Positions 27,589-36,454 of a DNA stretch of 64,000 bases are shown in pieces (position 1 is the stretch's first letter; the number at the start of each line of letters is the position of its first letter). The stretch is from positions 248,001 to 312,000 of the forward strand of contig JAWKUB010000008.1 in assembly GCA_041398745.1 (NCBI GenBank). The letters run 5' to 3'. The position numbers and the translations under genes were made by a program. The notes under the pieces are model-generated. The model did no database searches, was not told the origin of the DNA, and worked only from the letters and a program-made list of their open reading frames with translations. Source of the stretch: JACKHO01 sp041398745. Its GTDB lineage: Bacteria; Planctomycetota; Planctomycetia; Planctomycetales; Planctomycetaceae.

Positions 27589-29010
27589 CTACAAAACGCG
27601 GCCAGTAATTCTCTCATACGCCGCACCTTCATTTTGGGTCGGGCGTTCGGGGCGGCCTTTGTGCATGTAGGTGAGGGTCATATTGTCCAGGCCGAGGAGG
27701 TAGAGCATTGTGGCGTGGAGATCATGCACGTGGAGGCGGTTTTCGATGGCGTGGAAGCCGAGTTCGTCGGTCGCTCCAATGGTTTGTCCTCCCTGCACTC
27801 CGCCGCCGGCCATCCACATGGTGAATCCGTACGGATTGTGGTCGCGACCGTCTCCTTTTTCGCTCATGGGAGTACGGCCAAATTCTCCGCCCCAGACGAC
27901 GAGTGTTTCATCGAGCAGGCCACGCTGCTTGAGGTCCTTCAGCAGGGCGGCCACCGGCTGATCCATTTTCTTGCAGTTCTCGCTGTGATTCCGTTCGATG
28001 CCGCTATGCGCATCCCATTTGCTTCCCGCTCCGTGATACAGCTGCACAAACCGCACGCCCCGTTCCACGAGTCGCCGAGCCAGCAGGCAGTTGCGACCGT
28101 ACGCCTCCGTCGGCTTTTTGTCGATGCCGTACATCGCCTGCGTTTCGGCGGTCTCCTCGGCCAGGTCAATCGCTTCCGGAGCATGGGCCTGCATGCGGAA
28201 GGCGAGTTCATAACTGCGAATGCGGGCTTCGAGTTCGCTCTGGAATTCGCGAGACTGTAAGTGCCGCTCATTGAGTTGCTGCAGCAGCGTCAACTTGGCG
28301 CGTTGCCGTTCATCTGTGATTCCGCCGGGATTATTCAGATTCCTGATGGGTTCGTCACCCGGCAGGAGTTGTGTTCCCTGATACGCCGCAGGCATAAATC
28401 CCGCACTCCAGTTGCGGGGACCGTTGGCCACCTGCGAGCTTGAGTCGGTGAGGACGACGAACGACGGCAGGTTGTCGTTCTCGGTGCCGAGCCCATAACT
28501 CACCCACGCTCCCAGCGAAGGCCGCCCGGCCAGTGGCGTGCCGGTATTCATCTGACATACGCCGCCGCTGTGATTCAGTCCATTCGTCCAGCAACTCCGG
28601 ATGACGGCAATGTCGTCAACACATTCGGCCGTGTAAGGGAGCCAGTCCGAGACCCACGTGCCGCTTTCACCGTACTGCTTCCACTTGCGTTGCGAGGCCA
28701 GCAGCGGTGAGTTGAATTCACCCATGGGAGTGACAACGCGTTTGAATCCTGATGGCAACGGCTGTCCGGCCAACTCCTGCAGTTTCGGCTTGGGGTCGAA
28801 GGTGTCCATTTGACTGGGGCCACCTTCCATGAACAGAAAAATGATGCTCTTCGCACGCGGCACCAAATGCGGCTTGAGCGGCGCAGCCACCGCCTCAGAT
28901 TTCCCGAGCATGGCGGAAAACGCCAGTGCACCAAACCCGGTTCCCGCGTTGAGTAACATGTCACGGCGCGAGAAGTCGGGGGAAGGAGATGGGTGGGAAT
29001 TGGTGCGCAT
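27589..29010 (-). CDS. DUF1501 exported protein (third of four)
   Basis: A 473-residue DUF1501 protein with RRDMLLNAGTGFGALAFSAML, a Tat-like signal. Motifs: SIIFLFMEGGPSQMDTFDPKPKLQELAG, DIAVIRSCWTNGLNHSGGVCQ, LARRLVERGVRFVQLYHGAG, WGGEFGRTPMSEKGDGRDHNPYGF, and NRLHVHDLHATMLYLLGLDN. The GRDHN/DLHATML segments are family hallmarks. The 31 bases to the sirtuin gene suggest one transcript, but the functions have no known link. The partner DUF1549/DUF1553 gene is not adjacent. Confidence 0.93.
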   Translation of the reverse strand: MRTNSHPSPSPDFSRRDMLLNAGTGFGALAFSAMLGKSEAVAAPLKPHLVPRAKSIIFLFMEGGPSQMDTFDPKPKLQELAGQPLPSGFKRVVTPMGEFNSPLLASQRKWKQYGESGTWVSDWLPYTAECVDDIAVIRSCWTNGLNHSGGVCQMNTGTPLAGRPSLGAWVSYGLGTENDNLPSFVVLTDSSSQVANGPRNWSAGFMPAAYQGTQLLPGDEPIRNLNNPGGITDERQRAKLTLLQQLNERHLQSREFQSELEARIRSYELAFRMQAHAPEAIDLAEETAETQAMYGIDKKPTEAYGRNCLLARRLVERGVRFVQLYHGAGSKWDAHSGIERNHSENCKKMDQPVAALLKDLKQRGLLDETLVVWGGEFGRTPMSEKGDGRDHNPYGFTMWMAGGGVQGGQTIGATDELGFHAIENRLHVHDLHATMLYLLGLDNMTLTYMHKGRPERPTQNEGAAYERITGRVL

Positions 29011-29330
29011 ATCAGCAGTTCATTTGGACGTTGTTTGCTCCTGCCTGAATTATGGCACGTAAGGGCGTGGAAATGCCATCCCGCAGTCTTCGCATGGGGA
29101 TTCAGCGGCATGTTTGCCCAACGGGTGACAAGAGCATCCGCGATTCGCGCGGAGTTGTTGCACCTTTGTTGACACGTGGAGCAGGACCACAAAGACAGGA
29201 CAACTTCCTGCAAGAACTGGTAAGAAGGCGCACGAATTACTATAGAATTCGTATTGCTAGTCCGAAATACTAATTGTGCCGTAATTCGGTGTGGCGGTCC
29301 TGCAAGAGCTGTAAGATGATGTCGAACTGA
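29011..29330. other. Gene-free stretch between divergent DUF1501 and PAP2-like genes
   Basis: This 320-base stretch separates two divergent genes and must hold both promoters, which I cannot pinpoint. A single half-site TACTAA occurs near 29268 but without the palindromic partner seen at the three BlaI-type operators downstream. No other gene or repeat was seen. Confidence 0.4.
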
Positions 29331-30278
29331 ATGCACCGTAACACCGTACTGATTCTGATTTCACTTGCCCTGATGTGGTCCAGTCTTTCTGGAAACTTGT
29401 ATGCTCAGGGCGGTGATTGGTGGTTGAACTCGCTTGCAGCTTCGGAAACACCTTGGCTGCAGTTAGAGAATGAAGTCGAAGCGGTTGATCCTGATACGCA
29501 ATGGGATGAACGAGGCCACGGCCGTGTGAGAGAACAGCCGGTCCAATTGGTGCAAAATGGGGCCTCAACGTTCATTTCGGGCCCGCGAGACACGTTCTTC
29601 AATTTGGGGAGCGATCTTCGCAATTTCTACAGCCTGGACACGGCTCAGCCGTTCCTGCTTGCTACTGGCCTGACCGCTCTCATGGCAAACACGAACTTCG
29701 ACGGCAGTTTCGACAGGCACTATGAATCGCTGCGGATTTCGCCGACGAATGATTTCGTCGGGACCGTGAAGTCTTTCGGTGATGGTGGCCGCATGCTTCC
29801 CATTTACAGTGGAGCCATGGTGCTCCACTGGATTGTTCCGCCCGACTCGGTGTTCGCTCCGGTTGGTGATTGGGGTGATCGCGCCATGCGAGCGTTTGTG
29901 GTCGGGGCTCCCGCACTGGTCGGCATGCAGCTACTGACTGGGGGATCGCGTCCTGAGGAAGGGAATTCGCATTGGCATCCCTTTAATGACAACAACGGTG
30001 CCAGTGGCCACGCGTTTATGGGGGCACTCCCGTTCATGGCCGCCGCAGAAATGACGGACCATCGTGGACTCAAGTTGGGACTGTACTCCGCATCAGCGCT
30101 GACGGGCTGGAGTCGCATCAATGACCGCGACCACTACCTCTCGCAAGTCGTGCTGGGGTGGACCATTGCATATCTGGCAACCCATAGTGTGTCACAAACT
30201 GAAGGTGACAGCGGGTTCCAGATGATTCCTGTCGCCAGCCCGGAGTTTACCGGAGCCATTTTCCAGGTACGGTATTGA
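29331..30278 (+). CDS. Exported PAP2-superfamily phosphatase-like protein
   Basis: The 315-residue protein has a signal peptide (MHRNTVLILISLALMWSSLSGNLYAQ). The PAP2 motifs are in the second half: GGSRPEEGN (motif 1 RP), NGASGHAFMG (motif 2, SGH) and TGWSRINDRDHYLSQVVLGW (motif 3, SR...D.HY/SQ). PAP2 enzymes dephosphorylate lipids or phospho-anhydrides on the outer side of the membrane. Motif 3 has DHY where many have DxHH/W, a moderate variation. The first half (DTFFNLGSDLRNFYSLD) is shared by planctomycete members. Signal and motif order are clear; substrate is unknown. Confidence 0.85.
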   Translation: MHRNTVLILISLALMWSSLSGNLYAQGGDWWLNSLAASETPWLQLENEVEAVDPDTQWDERGHGRVREQPVQLVQNGASTFISGPRDTFFNLGSDLRNFYSLDTAQPFLLATGLTALMANTNFDGSFDRHYESLRISPTNDFVGTVKSFGDGGRMLPIYSGAMVLHWIVPPDSVFAPVGDWGDRAMRAFVVGAPALVGMQLLTGGSRPEEGNSHWHPFNDNNGASGHAFMGALPFMAAAEMTDHRGLKLGLYSASALTGWSRINDRDHYLSQVVLGWTIAYLATHSVSQTEGDSGFQMIPVASPEFTGAIFQVRY

Positions 30279-30356
30279 GGTATTCCCGGAATACTGCGTT
30301 CTGGTCTGGAGAGGTGGATTCCTTGCTACTCAAATCTGCGAACTGGAGTTGCTTTT

Positions 30357-30372
30357 TACTAACAACTTAGTA
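30357..30372. promoter_or_regulatory. Probable BlaI operator, TACTAA-N4-TTAGTA (copy 1)
   Basis: Perfect 16-bp palindrome with 6-base arms and a CAAC centre, 60 bases upstream of the first gene of the DUF1559-blaI-blaR operon. The same arms and spacing recur at 32924-32939 and 33089-33104. BlaI-family repressors bind such short palindromes, and their gene is part of this operon, so self-repression is the simplest reading. Confidence 0.7.
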
Positions 30373-30431
30373 GATTGGTGAGCTTGGAAGGTGGCATGTT
30401 GCCGGTCTTCTAGTCATCATCGTTCGATTCC

Positions 30432-31328
30432 ATGCCTCAATGTGTGCAACATCAAATGGTTGTGTCACGTCGCGCTCCCCGTCGCGATGGTCGCTGCCGG
30501 TCTGGATTCACAATCCTGGAGTTGCTCACAACGATTGCCGTCATCGGTATTTTGATGGCCTTGCTGCTCCCTGCCATTGGCGCGGCTCGTGAGGCAGCGC
30601 GACGCATGCAATGTGCCAACAACCTGAAGCAAATTGGTGTGGCACTGCACAACTACCATGACCAGTTTCAGAGTCTGCCTCCCGGCTGGCAGTGGGATCG
30701 GTCGCATCAAACGGCGTATTCGTGGGCTGTTGCGATACTCCCCAATCTGGAACAGGCAACGGTCAGCCAGAGCATTAACCGCAGTGAAGACATTTCATAC
30801 GGTCCGAACTCATTGGCACGTTCGACCAGCTTGCCAGTTTTTCTGTGTCCTTCGGACATTACACCGCCCACGTTTACGATGATGCGGGAGCAGCCAGCAG
30901 GTTCAACGCCTTCACCGCTCATTGATCTTCCCACCGCCAACTATCTGGGCGTGTTTGGAACGACGGAACCTGACGATTTCGTGCCGGCGCCAGTTGGTGA
31001 GGGCGCATTCATTGACGCACAGCCGCGCTCGTTCCGTGATTTTCAGGATGGATTGAGCCATACGGTTATTGTGGGCGAACGATCGATGAACCGCCTTCCC
31101 TCGACGTGGTACGGATTCTCCCTGGAAGGGGAAGATCATGCCTGTCGCGTTGTGGGACATGCGTTTATGGGGCCAAACTGTGTCCAATGTGACGAATGTG
31201 AATTTGCCAGTCGGCATCCGGGAGTCTCCATGTTTCTTTGGGGCGACGGACATCTTTCTGGCGTCAGTGACTCAATCGATAAACGCGTTTACCGACATAT
31301 GTCGACTCTCCATGATTGCCATTTCTGA
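30432..31328 (+). CDS. DUF1559 protein with type IV pilin-like N terminus
   Basis: The 298-residue protein begins with a type III/IV prepilin signal: RSGFTILELLTTIAVIGILMALLLPAIGAAREAARR, cut by prepilin peptidase before Phe; the E at position 5 of the mature chain is present. NNLKQIGVALHNYHDQFQSLPPGW follows, the hallmark of DUF1559 (H2TH-like helix) planctomycete pseudopilins. The C-terminal HPGVSMFLWGDGHLSGVSDSID matches the family end. Planctomycetes encode many; their function is unknown, but assembly into pseudopilin fibres is likely. It leads an operon with blaI and blaR-like genes. Confidence 0.93.
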   Translation: MPQCVQHQMVVSRRAPRRDGRCRSGFTILELLTTIAVIGILMALLLPAIGAAREAARRMQCANNLKQIGVALHNYHDQFQSLPPGWQWDRSHQTAYSWAVAILPNLEQATVSQSINRSEDISYGPNSLARSTSLPVFLCPSDITPPTFTMMREQPAGSTPSPLIDLPTANYLGVFGTTEPDDFVPAPVGEGAFIDAQPRSFRDFQDGLSHTVIVGERSMNRLPSTWYGFSLEGEDHACRVVGHAFMGPNCVQCDECEFASRHPGVSMFLWGDGHLSGVSDSIDKRVYRHMSTLHDCHF

Positions 31329-31352
31329 CATGGAAGCGAAGAGGATGCACCA

Positions 31353-31730
31353 ATGACTGAACATCAACTGACTCGCTGTGAGTTAGAAGTAATGGACGTG
31401 GTCTGGGAGCGGGGACGGGCCACCGTGCAGGAAGTGTGTGACTCCCTGGGCCGCGATCTGGCCTACACCACGGTGATGACCACTCTCAAAATTCTCGAAG
31501 AGAAACGAGACGTGCTCACCAAGTACAAGGAAGGACGCGCCTTCGTGTACGTCCCCAAGGTCAGCCGCGACGAGGTTTGCCGCAGCGTGGCACAGGATTT
31601 GAAAAAGAACCTGCTGCGCAAGTCGGTCAGCCCCTTGTTACTGAATTTGCTGGAGGACTCGGAAGTGTCCGACGCGGAACTGGCCGACTTGAAGGCCGCT
31701 ATCGCGCGTCTGGAGGAAGACCGGAAGTGA
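31353..31730 (+). CDS. blaI: BlaI/MecI/CopY-family transcriptional repressor
   Basis: The 125-residue protein is a typical BlaI: TRCELEVMDVVWERGRATVQEVCDSLG, YTTVMTTLKILEEKRDVLTKYKEGRAFVYVPKVSRDEV, and a dimerising C-terminal helix (LLNLLEDSEVSDAELADLKAAIARLEED). BlaI dimers bind short palindromes and are inactivated when the partner membrane peptidase signals. The gene lies 24 bases after the DUF1559 gene and overlaps the BlaR1-like gene (GTGA, 4 bases). Three palindromes fitting such a protein lie nearby. In planctomycetes these systems usually do not govern beta-lactam resistance. Confidence 0.93.
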   Translation: MTEHQLTRCELEVMDVVWERGRATVQEVCDSLGRDLAYTTVMTTLKILEEKRDVLTKYKEGRAFVYVPKVSRDEVCRSVAQDLKKNLLRKSVSPLLLNLLEDSEVSDAELADLKAAIARLEEDRK

Positions 31731-32902
31731 GCTTCGGACAGTTCCTGGAATCGTTCTTGTCGGTCACCTTGCAAGTCACACTTGTGGTTGTGGGGACGCA
31801 GTATTTGTGTCGACAGACAAACAATTCCAAGATCGCCTGCCGACTCTGGACGGCGTGCCATGTGCTTGTGTTGTTGTTGACCGCCATGGCCTTGAACCTG
31901 CCACATTTGCGGTTGCTGCACCCGTGGCAGGGACTTCCAGGCGAAATGGTTGTCTATCTGGCTACATTGATGGACCATATTGGGGCCGTCGTCCTGTCAC
32001 TGTGGGCAGCAGGAGTCGTCATCTCACTGGGCATGTTGACGTATGGTTCGTATTCCACGTCCCGTTTCGTCGCGGCCTGTCGAACAATTACTGGCCCACT
32101 CCGTGAACTGGCTGCGAATTTGGCACTTGATGGCTTCACTTTGCGCGACCAGAAAACGGGCCCGGTGAAATTGTTGTGGAGCCCGGACATCAAAACGCCA
32201 TTCTGCTGGCAACTGCACCAGCCCCATATTGTACTTCCTGAGTACATGCTGGAGTCCGATGCAGAGGACGTCAGGCTGGTTGTGCGTCATGAAGTGGAAC
32301 ATTTGCGACTCGGCCACCCCCTGCAGTTGCTTGTGCAAAGGATTGTCGAATCCATTTTCTGGTTTCATCCCGCCGTGTGGTACGCGTCGCGACAAACCGA
32401 TCTCGCCCGAGAATTCCTGTGTGATGACGCGGCTTGTGAAGAACAGCAAGAAAGTATTCGCTACTTAAACCTGCTCGTACGAATTGTGGAACACTCGCGG
32501 CAATCTGCAGCAGTTCCCACAGAGGCCATCCCCTTCGGACAAGCTTCACCGGCCACTGTCGTCCGCATTCGACGACTCATCGAACTCGCCAAGTCGACCG
32601 GCAGTGCTGTTCCGTCAAGTCGGGGTTCGGGTTCGCACGTCGTCATGCTCATGTGTATTACCGCGTTCATCAGTCAGGTCTGGCTCCCGCTGAACCTGTT
32701 TGCCTCGCCCCGATCCCATTGGTCCCCCTGGCCACGTTGGTCCGCAGACACACTACATGACTTCGGCATTCATGTTCGTGACTACGAAACACATGGTCGC
32801 CGTACAAATGCGTTTGAACTCCTCGAAGAAGATGGCGAAGGCCACCGACATTTTCAGGAATCTCCCAAAACAAATGGAAACCCTGTTGAGGACGCCCCCT
32901 GA
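31727..32902 (+). CDS. BlaR1-like M56 membrane metallopeptidase, probable BlaI sensor
   Basis: GTG 31727 is decided by a GGAGG stretch 10 bases upstream and by the 4-base overlap with blaI. The product (391 aa) has four hydrophobic segments in its first 130 residues plus one near 305, and the M56 zinc-binding motif VVRHEVEHLRLGH (HExxH) with later Glu (AREFLCDDAACE). M56 peptidases such as BlaR1 cut the BlaI partner or themselves on sensing a signal. The usual C-terminal penicillin-binding sensor domain of staphylococcal BlaR1 is missing; only a short tail of about 60 residues follows the last segment. The signal is unknown. Confidence 0.88.
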   Translation: MSFGQFLESFLSVTLQVTLVVVGTQYLCRQTNNSKIACRLWTACHVLVLLLTAMALNLPHLRLLHPWQGLPGEMVVYLATLMDHIGAVVLSLWAAGVVISLGMLTYGSYSTSRFVAACRTITGPLRELAANLALDGFTLRDQKTGPVKLLWSPDIKTPFCWQLHQPHIVLPEYMLESDAEDVRLVVRHEVEHLRLGHPLQLLVQRIVESIFWFHPAVWYASRQTDLAREFLCDDAACEEQQESIRYLNLLVRIVEHSRQSAAVPTEAIPFGQASPATVVRIRRLIELAKSTGSAVPSSRGSGSHVVMLMCITAFISQVWLPLNLFASPRSHWSPWPRWSADTLHDFGIHVRDYETHGRRTNAFELLEEDGEGHRHFQESPKTNGNPVEDAP

Positions 32903-32923
32903 CCGTCGTTAACTTGACTGAAT

Positions 32924-32939
32924 TACTAACATTTTAGTA
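32924..32939. promoter_or_regulatory. Probable BlaI operator, TACTAA-N4-TTAGTA (copy 2)
   Basis: Perfect palindrome with the same arms and spacing as copy 1 (centre CATT), 22 bases after the BlaR1-like stop codon and 233 bases before the RTX-type gene. Likely an upstream site for the RTX promoter. Confidence 0.68.
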
Positions 32940-33088
32940 GAAGGTTTCTCCTGATGTCACAAACCCGGTTCATCATCTTGTCTGACTCTCCTGCTTTTCG
33001 CAGTTGGCGTCAACCACTACCGGGTTTGACACCTGACGCGGAAAGCCTGATTCCCCTCGACACACACCAATGAAACCCCGGCCATAAG

Positions 33089-33104
33089 TACTAAGAGTTT
33101 AGTA
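33089..33104. promoter_or_regulatory. Probable BlaI operator, TACTAA-N4-TTAGTA (copy 3)
   Basis: Perfect palindrome (centre GAGT), 53 bases upstream of ATG 33157 of the RTX-type gene. Together with copy 2 at 165 bases distance it could allow cooperative or looped repression. The AAGGAG ribosome-binding site lies just before ATG 33157. The rest of 32903-33156 shows no gene. Confidence 0.7.
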
Positions 33105-33156
33105 CATTCGTCTGCCAAGAGAATCTGATTCACCTCATTACCTTAAGGAGCTTCAA

Positions 33157-35076
33157 ATGTTTTTCACTAACTGGCTTAAAGACTTACGTCATCGCGTTGT
33201 TTCCAGCATTACCAAACCACGGAAGCGTCGGCGACGCGTGTGTCGTGCTGAGTCAATGGAAGACCGCACCATGCTGTCGAGCGTGGTCAGTATTGGCGCG
33301 GGAGGCAGTCTTGTCGTCAGTGACAATGGTGGCACAAATCAGGACGTCGATATCAGCTACGACGCCAGCACAAACGAAGTACTCATCCACGAGGCCAACG
33401 GCAGCATTGATGCCAGAGCAGGCCATGTCGATTCCGTGGACAGCCAAACCGTACGAGTCGCTGCCAGTGACATCACCTCTGGTCGGATTTACGTTTTCGG
33501 AAGTGATGGTGATGACAACATTAGCGTCGGCCCCTTGACCGGTGCGTCGGGCCTCTCCGCTATCGCCGTTGATGGCGGTGCCGGAGTGGACAACATCGAC
33601 TTGTCAGCACTGCAGGCAGGCGACGTCGGAACTGTTGTCGTACACGGTGGAGCGGACAATGACACCATCAATGGTTCCCAAGGTGATGACATCCTCTGGG
33701 GCGATGGCGGCGACGACACTATTCACGGAAACGCTGGTGATGATGTCATAGTCGGCATGGCTGGCAACGATGACCTGCATGGCGACTCAGGCAACGACCA
33801 GGTAAACGGCAACGACGGCGACGATCTGCTCCACGGTGAGGACGGAAGCGACGTCCTTCGCGGCGGCACCGGAAACGATGAGGAACATGGCGACGCTGGC
33901 AACGACGTGCTGTTGGGACAGGACGGAGTCGATGACCTCAACGGAGAAGATGGAGACGACATCATTTCCGGCGGAAGTGGAAACGATACCGCCGATGGTG
34001 GAACGGGATCTGACCGCATTGCGGGGGGGGACGGGAACGATTTGCTGAATGGCGGCGACGACCGCGACTTCATTGGTGGTGAACATGGAAACGACACCAT
34101 CAACGGCAACGGTGGCGACGACTCACTGAACGGCCACTGGGGAGATGACATTGTCAACGGCGATGATGGCAACGACGTCATCCGCGGAAGCGATGGCATC
34201 GACACGCTGCATGGCAACCTGGGCAATGACGTATTACTCGGCTATGCCGGCGCCGACACACTCATGGGTGACGACGGCAACGATTACATCGATGGTGGAT
34301 CAGACAACGACCACATCGACGGAGGTGCTGGACGCGACCGTGTAAACGGAGGCGATGGCAACGACGACATCTCCGGCGGACTCGATGACGACCGCATTAG
34401 CGGCGGCCGAGGCGACGACACCATCAACGGCGATGACGGCAACGATATTCTCTACGGCAACGACGGCAATGACGCCATTGGTGGCGGAACCGGAAACGAC
34501 AACATCGTCGGTAGTGCTGGAAACGACCTGATCCACGGTGACGACGGAGCGGACCACATTGAAGGTCGCGAAGGACTCGATGAGCTCCACGGCGACCGTG
34601 GCATCGACGACATTGATGGTGGCGCGGACGACGACGTCATCGATGGGGGCGATGATGACGACACTGTACGTGGCGGTTCAGGAAATGACACCATACGCGG
34701 CGGACTTGGTAATGACACCGTCCACGGCGGAATCGGCAACGACATCCTGCATGGCGATGACGGCGACGATAACCTTTTCGGTGACGACGGAACCGATGAG
34801 CTGCACGGCGAAATTGGTAACGACCACCTGAATGGTAATCGTGGAAATGACTCTCTCTACGGAGAGGACGGGAACGACAGCCTCGATGGCGGAGATGATT
34901 CCGATGACCTGTTCGGCGGCAACGGCAACGACGACCTTCGTGGTGGAACAGGTGCTGACCGCGTCCACGGCGAAAGTGGCACCGACACCTTTGACGACGA
35001 CGCCGAAGACCAACACGATGATCCCGACGGCGACGACAACCACGGCGGAAACGGCGATGATAGCGAAAACGACTAA
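33157..35076 (+). CDS. Secreted calcium-binding RTX-type repeat protein (hemolysin-type repeats)
   Basis: The 639-residue protein begins with a basic segment (RKRRRRVCRAESMEDRTMLSS), the planctomycete export leader also seen on the giant protein at 44729-52561. From about residue 160 to 612 it consists of consecutive nonapeptide repeats of the GGxGxDxxx type (for example NDTINGSQG, GDDLLHGED), more than 40 in number, which form a calcium-bound beta-roll. The C terminus is very acidic (DDDAEDQHDDPDGDDNHGG). The protein should be secreted and fold on calcium binding. Two BlaI-type palindromes precede it. No type I secretion gene is near, so the leader may be used instead of the C-terminal signal. 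Confidence 0.9.
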   Translation: MFFTNWLKDLRHRVVSSITKPRKRRRRVCRAESMEDRTMLSSVVSIGAGGSLVVSDNGGTNQDVDISYDASTNEVLIHEANGSIDARAGHVDSVDSQTVRVAASDITSGRIYVFGSDGDDNISVGPLTGASGLSAIAVDGGAGVDNIDLSALQAGDVGTVVVHGGADNDTINGSQGDDILWGDGGDDTIHGNAGDDVIVGMAGNDDLHGDSGNDQVNGNDGDDLLHGEDGSDVLRGGTGNDEEHGDAGNDVLLGQDGVDDLNGEDGDDIISGGSGNDTADGGTGSDRIAGGDGNDLLNGGDDRDFIGGEHGNDTINGNGGDDSLNGHWGDDIVNGDDGNDVIRGSDGIDTLHGNLGNDVLLGYAGADTLMGDDGNDYIDGGSDNDHIDGGAGRDRVNGGDGNDDISGGLDDDRISGGRGDDTINGDDGNDILYGNDGNDAIGGGTGNDNIVGSAGNDLIHGDDGADHIEGREGLDELHGDRGIDDIDGGADDDVIDGGDDDDTVRGGSGNDTIRGGLGNDTVHGGIGNDILHGDDGDDNLFGDDGTDELHGEIGNDHLNGNRGNDSLYGEDGNDSLDGGDDSDDLFGGNGNDDLRGGTGADRVHGESGTDTFDDDAEDQHDDPDGDDNHGGNGDDSEND

Positions 35077-35106
35077 CCGCTGCTGACGATTGCCAGCACC
35101 TCGCAC

Positions 35107-35139
35107 GGCATGTCTTCGTCACTTCGACGGAGGCATGCC
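35107..35139. terminator. Hairpin between convergent RTX and DUF1501 genes
   Basis: GGCATG/CATGCC plus an inner stem TTCGTC/GACGGA with one wobble, around a 5-base loop. Followed by CTCTTATT rather than a pure U tract. Its site between two convergent stop codons fits a two-way terminator, but the weak tail leaves doubt. Confidence 0.5.
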
Positions 35140-35161
35140 TCTTATTCGTTGAGGTGCATCG

Positions 35162-36442
35162 TCAACTGAACAGCGCCGCTACTGGCCTGCCGCCATCGGT
35201 AATGGGAACAGGGCGCGAGCCGTCAAATAGTTCGAGTGCGGGATTGATCCCAAGCGCCGCGTGGATGGTCGCGTGGAAATCCGGAACCGAAACGGAATTC
35301 TCCAAAACCTTTTTGCTCAGTTCGTCGGTGACTCCGTACGCTCCCTGGTGCCGCAGTCCACCGCCCGCCAATAGCAGACTGAAGCAAGTCCCCTGATGCC
35401 CTCGACCGCCCCGGCCGTCGTATTCCGCCGGACGCCCAAACTCAGTCCCGAGTGCGATGAGGGTCTTATCGAGCATGCCCTGTGTTTCCAAATCGGTAAT
35501 GAGCGTGGACAGTGCGATATCAAGTTCCTTAATGAGCAGGTGTTGGTTCTGCTGCCCCTCGTTGTGCGTATCCCAGCCGGTGCCGTTGATGAAATTCAAG
35601 TTGTGAGAGACTTCAATGAATCGTACTCCCGCCTGCACGAGCCGACGCGCGAGCAGGCAGCGCTGTCCAAACTCGCCGCCGTAAGCATTCCGCAAATCAT
35701 CTGGTTCATCTTTGAGTCGGAAATGACGCATGAACTCCGGCCCGGCCAGACGCATCGCTTCCGCCTGTGCCGCCCGGTATTGATCCATCACAGAGCCTTT
35801 AGGGACGCGGTTGGCCAACGGCTTCAGCAGTTCCTGACGACGAATGACGCGTTGCGATGTCACGTCTTCCGGATGCGTGAACCCGGCAGGGCCGCTTTCG
35901 GTATCGACCAGATACACGTAGCCCCCTTTTGCCCCCAGAAAACCTGGCCCGCGACTGACGTTGGGATACCCAATGAGCATGTAGGCCGGAACATCGGGGT
36001 TCGCCGCACCGCGTACGTGGCCAATGATGGAACCAATCGACGGATACGTGATGCTTCCACTGATGAGCCGTCCAGTGTGGACGAAGTTGGTGCCGAACGC
36101 GTGTTCGTCGATGAGATGATGGTTCACCGTCCGCAGGGCGGTGAGTCGGTCAGCCAGCTTGGCCGTCCGGTGCAGGTGTTCGCAAAACTGTACGCCGGGT
36201 ACAACAGTGTCGATGGCACCGTACTCCGACCCAGCCACCTTCGGCGACGCCTTTGAGTTGCCTCGACTTTTGGGATCAAACGTGTCGATTTGTGCCATCC
36301 CGCCACCGAGCCAAATGAAAATGACATGCTCAGCCTTCCCTGTGGGGAAGTTTGTGGTAGCAGGTGAAGCAAGCAGTGCGGGGCTCAAGGCCGCAGCACC
36401 TGCGAGTGCGCCAGTCTGTTTAAGAAAAATTCTACGATGCAT
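35162..36442 (-). CDS. DUF1501 exported protein (fourth of four), paired with DUF1553 gene
   Basis: A 426-residue DUF1501 protein (ATG 36442; a GTG at 36454 is in frame). Signal: MHRRIFLKQTGALAGAAALSPALL, Tat-like. Motifs: HVIFIWLGGGMAQIDTFDPKSRG, LTALRTVNHHLIDEHAFG, RYFGEFG-like GGEFGQRCLLARRLVQAGVRFIEVSHN, WDTHNEGQQNQHLL, LGTEFGRPAEYDGRGGRGHQG. It lies directly downstream of the DUF1553 gene on the same strand, 12 bases from its stop codon, the classical operon of this family. Sulfated-polysaccharide metabolism is a common guess for the pair. Confidence 0.93.
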   Translation of the reverse strand: MHRRIFLKQTGALAGAAALSPALLASPATTNFPTGKAEHVIFIWLGGGMAQIDTFDPKSRGNSKASPKVAGSEYGAIDTVVPGVQFCEHLHRTAKLADRLTALRTVNHHLIDEHAFGTNFVHTGRLISGSITYPSIGSIIGHVRGAANPDVPAYMLIGYPNVSRGPGFLGAKGGYVYLVDTESGPAGFTHPEDVTSQRVIRRQELLKPLANRVPKGSVMDQYRAAQAEAMRLAGPEFMRHFRLKDEPDDLRNAYGGEFGQRCLLARRLVQAGVRFIEVSHNLNFINGTGWDTHNEGQQNQHLLIKELDIALSTLITDLETQGMLDKTLIALGTEFGRPAEYDGRGGRGHQGTCFSLLLAGGGLRHQGAYGVTDELSKKVLENSVSVPDFHATIHAALGINPALELFDGSRPVPITDGGRPVAALFS

Positions 36443-36454
36443 GAATTCATCCAC

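Noticed and set aside
33723..35122. Long open frames on the minus strand across the RTX gene, some Ser/Pro-rich, some Arg-rich
   Set aside because: They are the complement of the regular nonapeptide repeat and have its period; the composition is a by-product of Gly/Asp codons.
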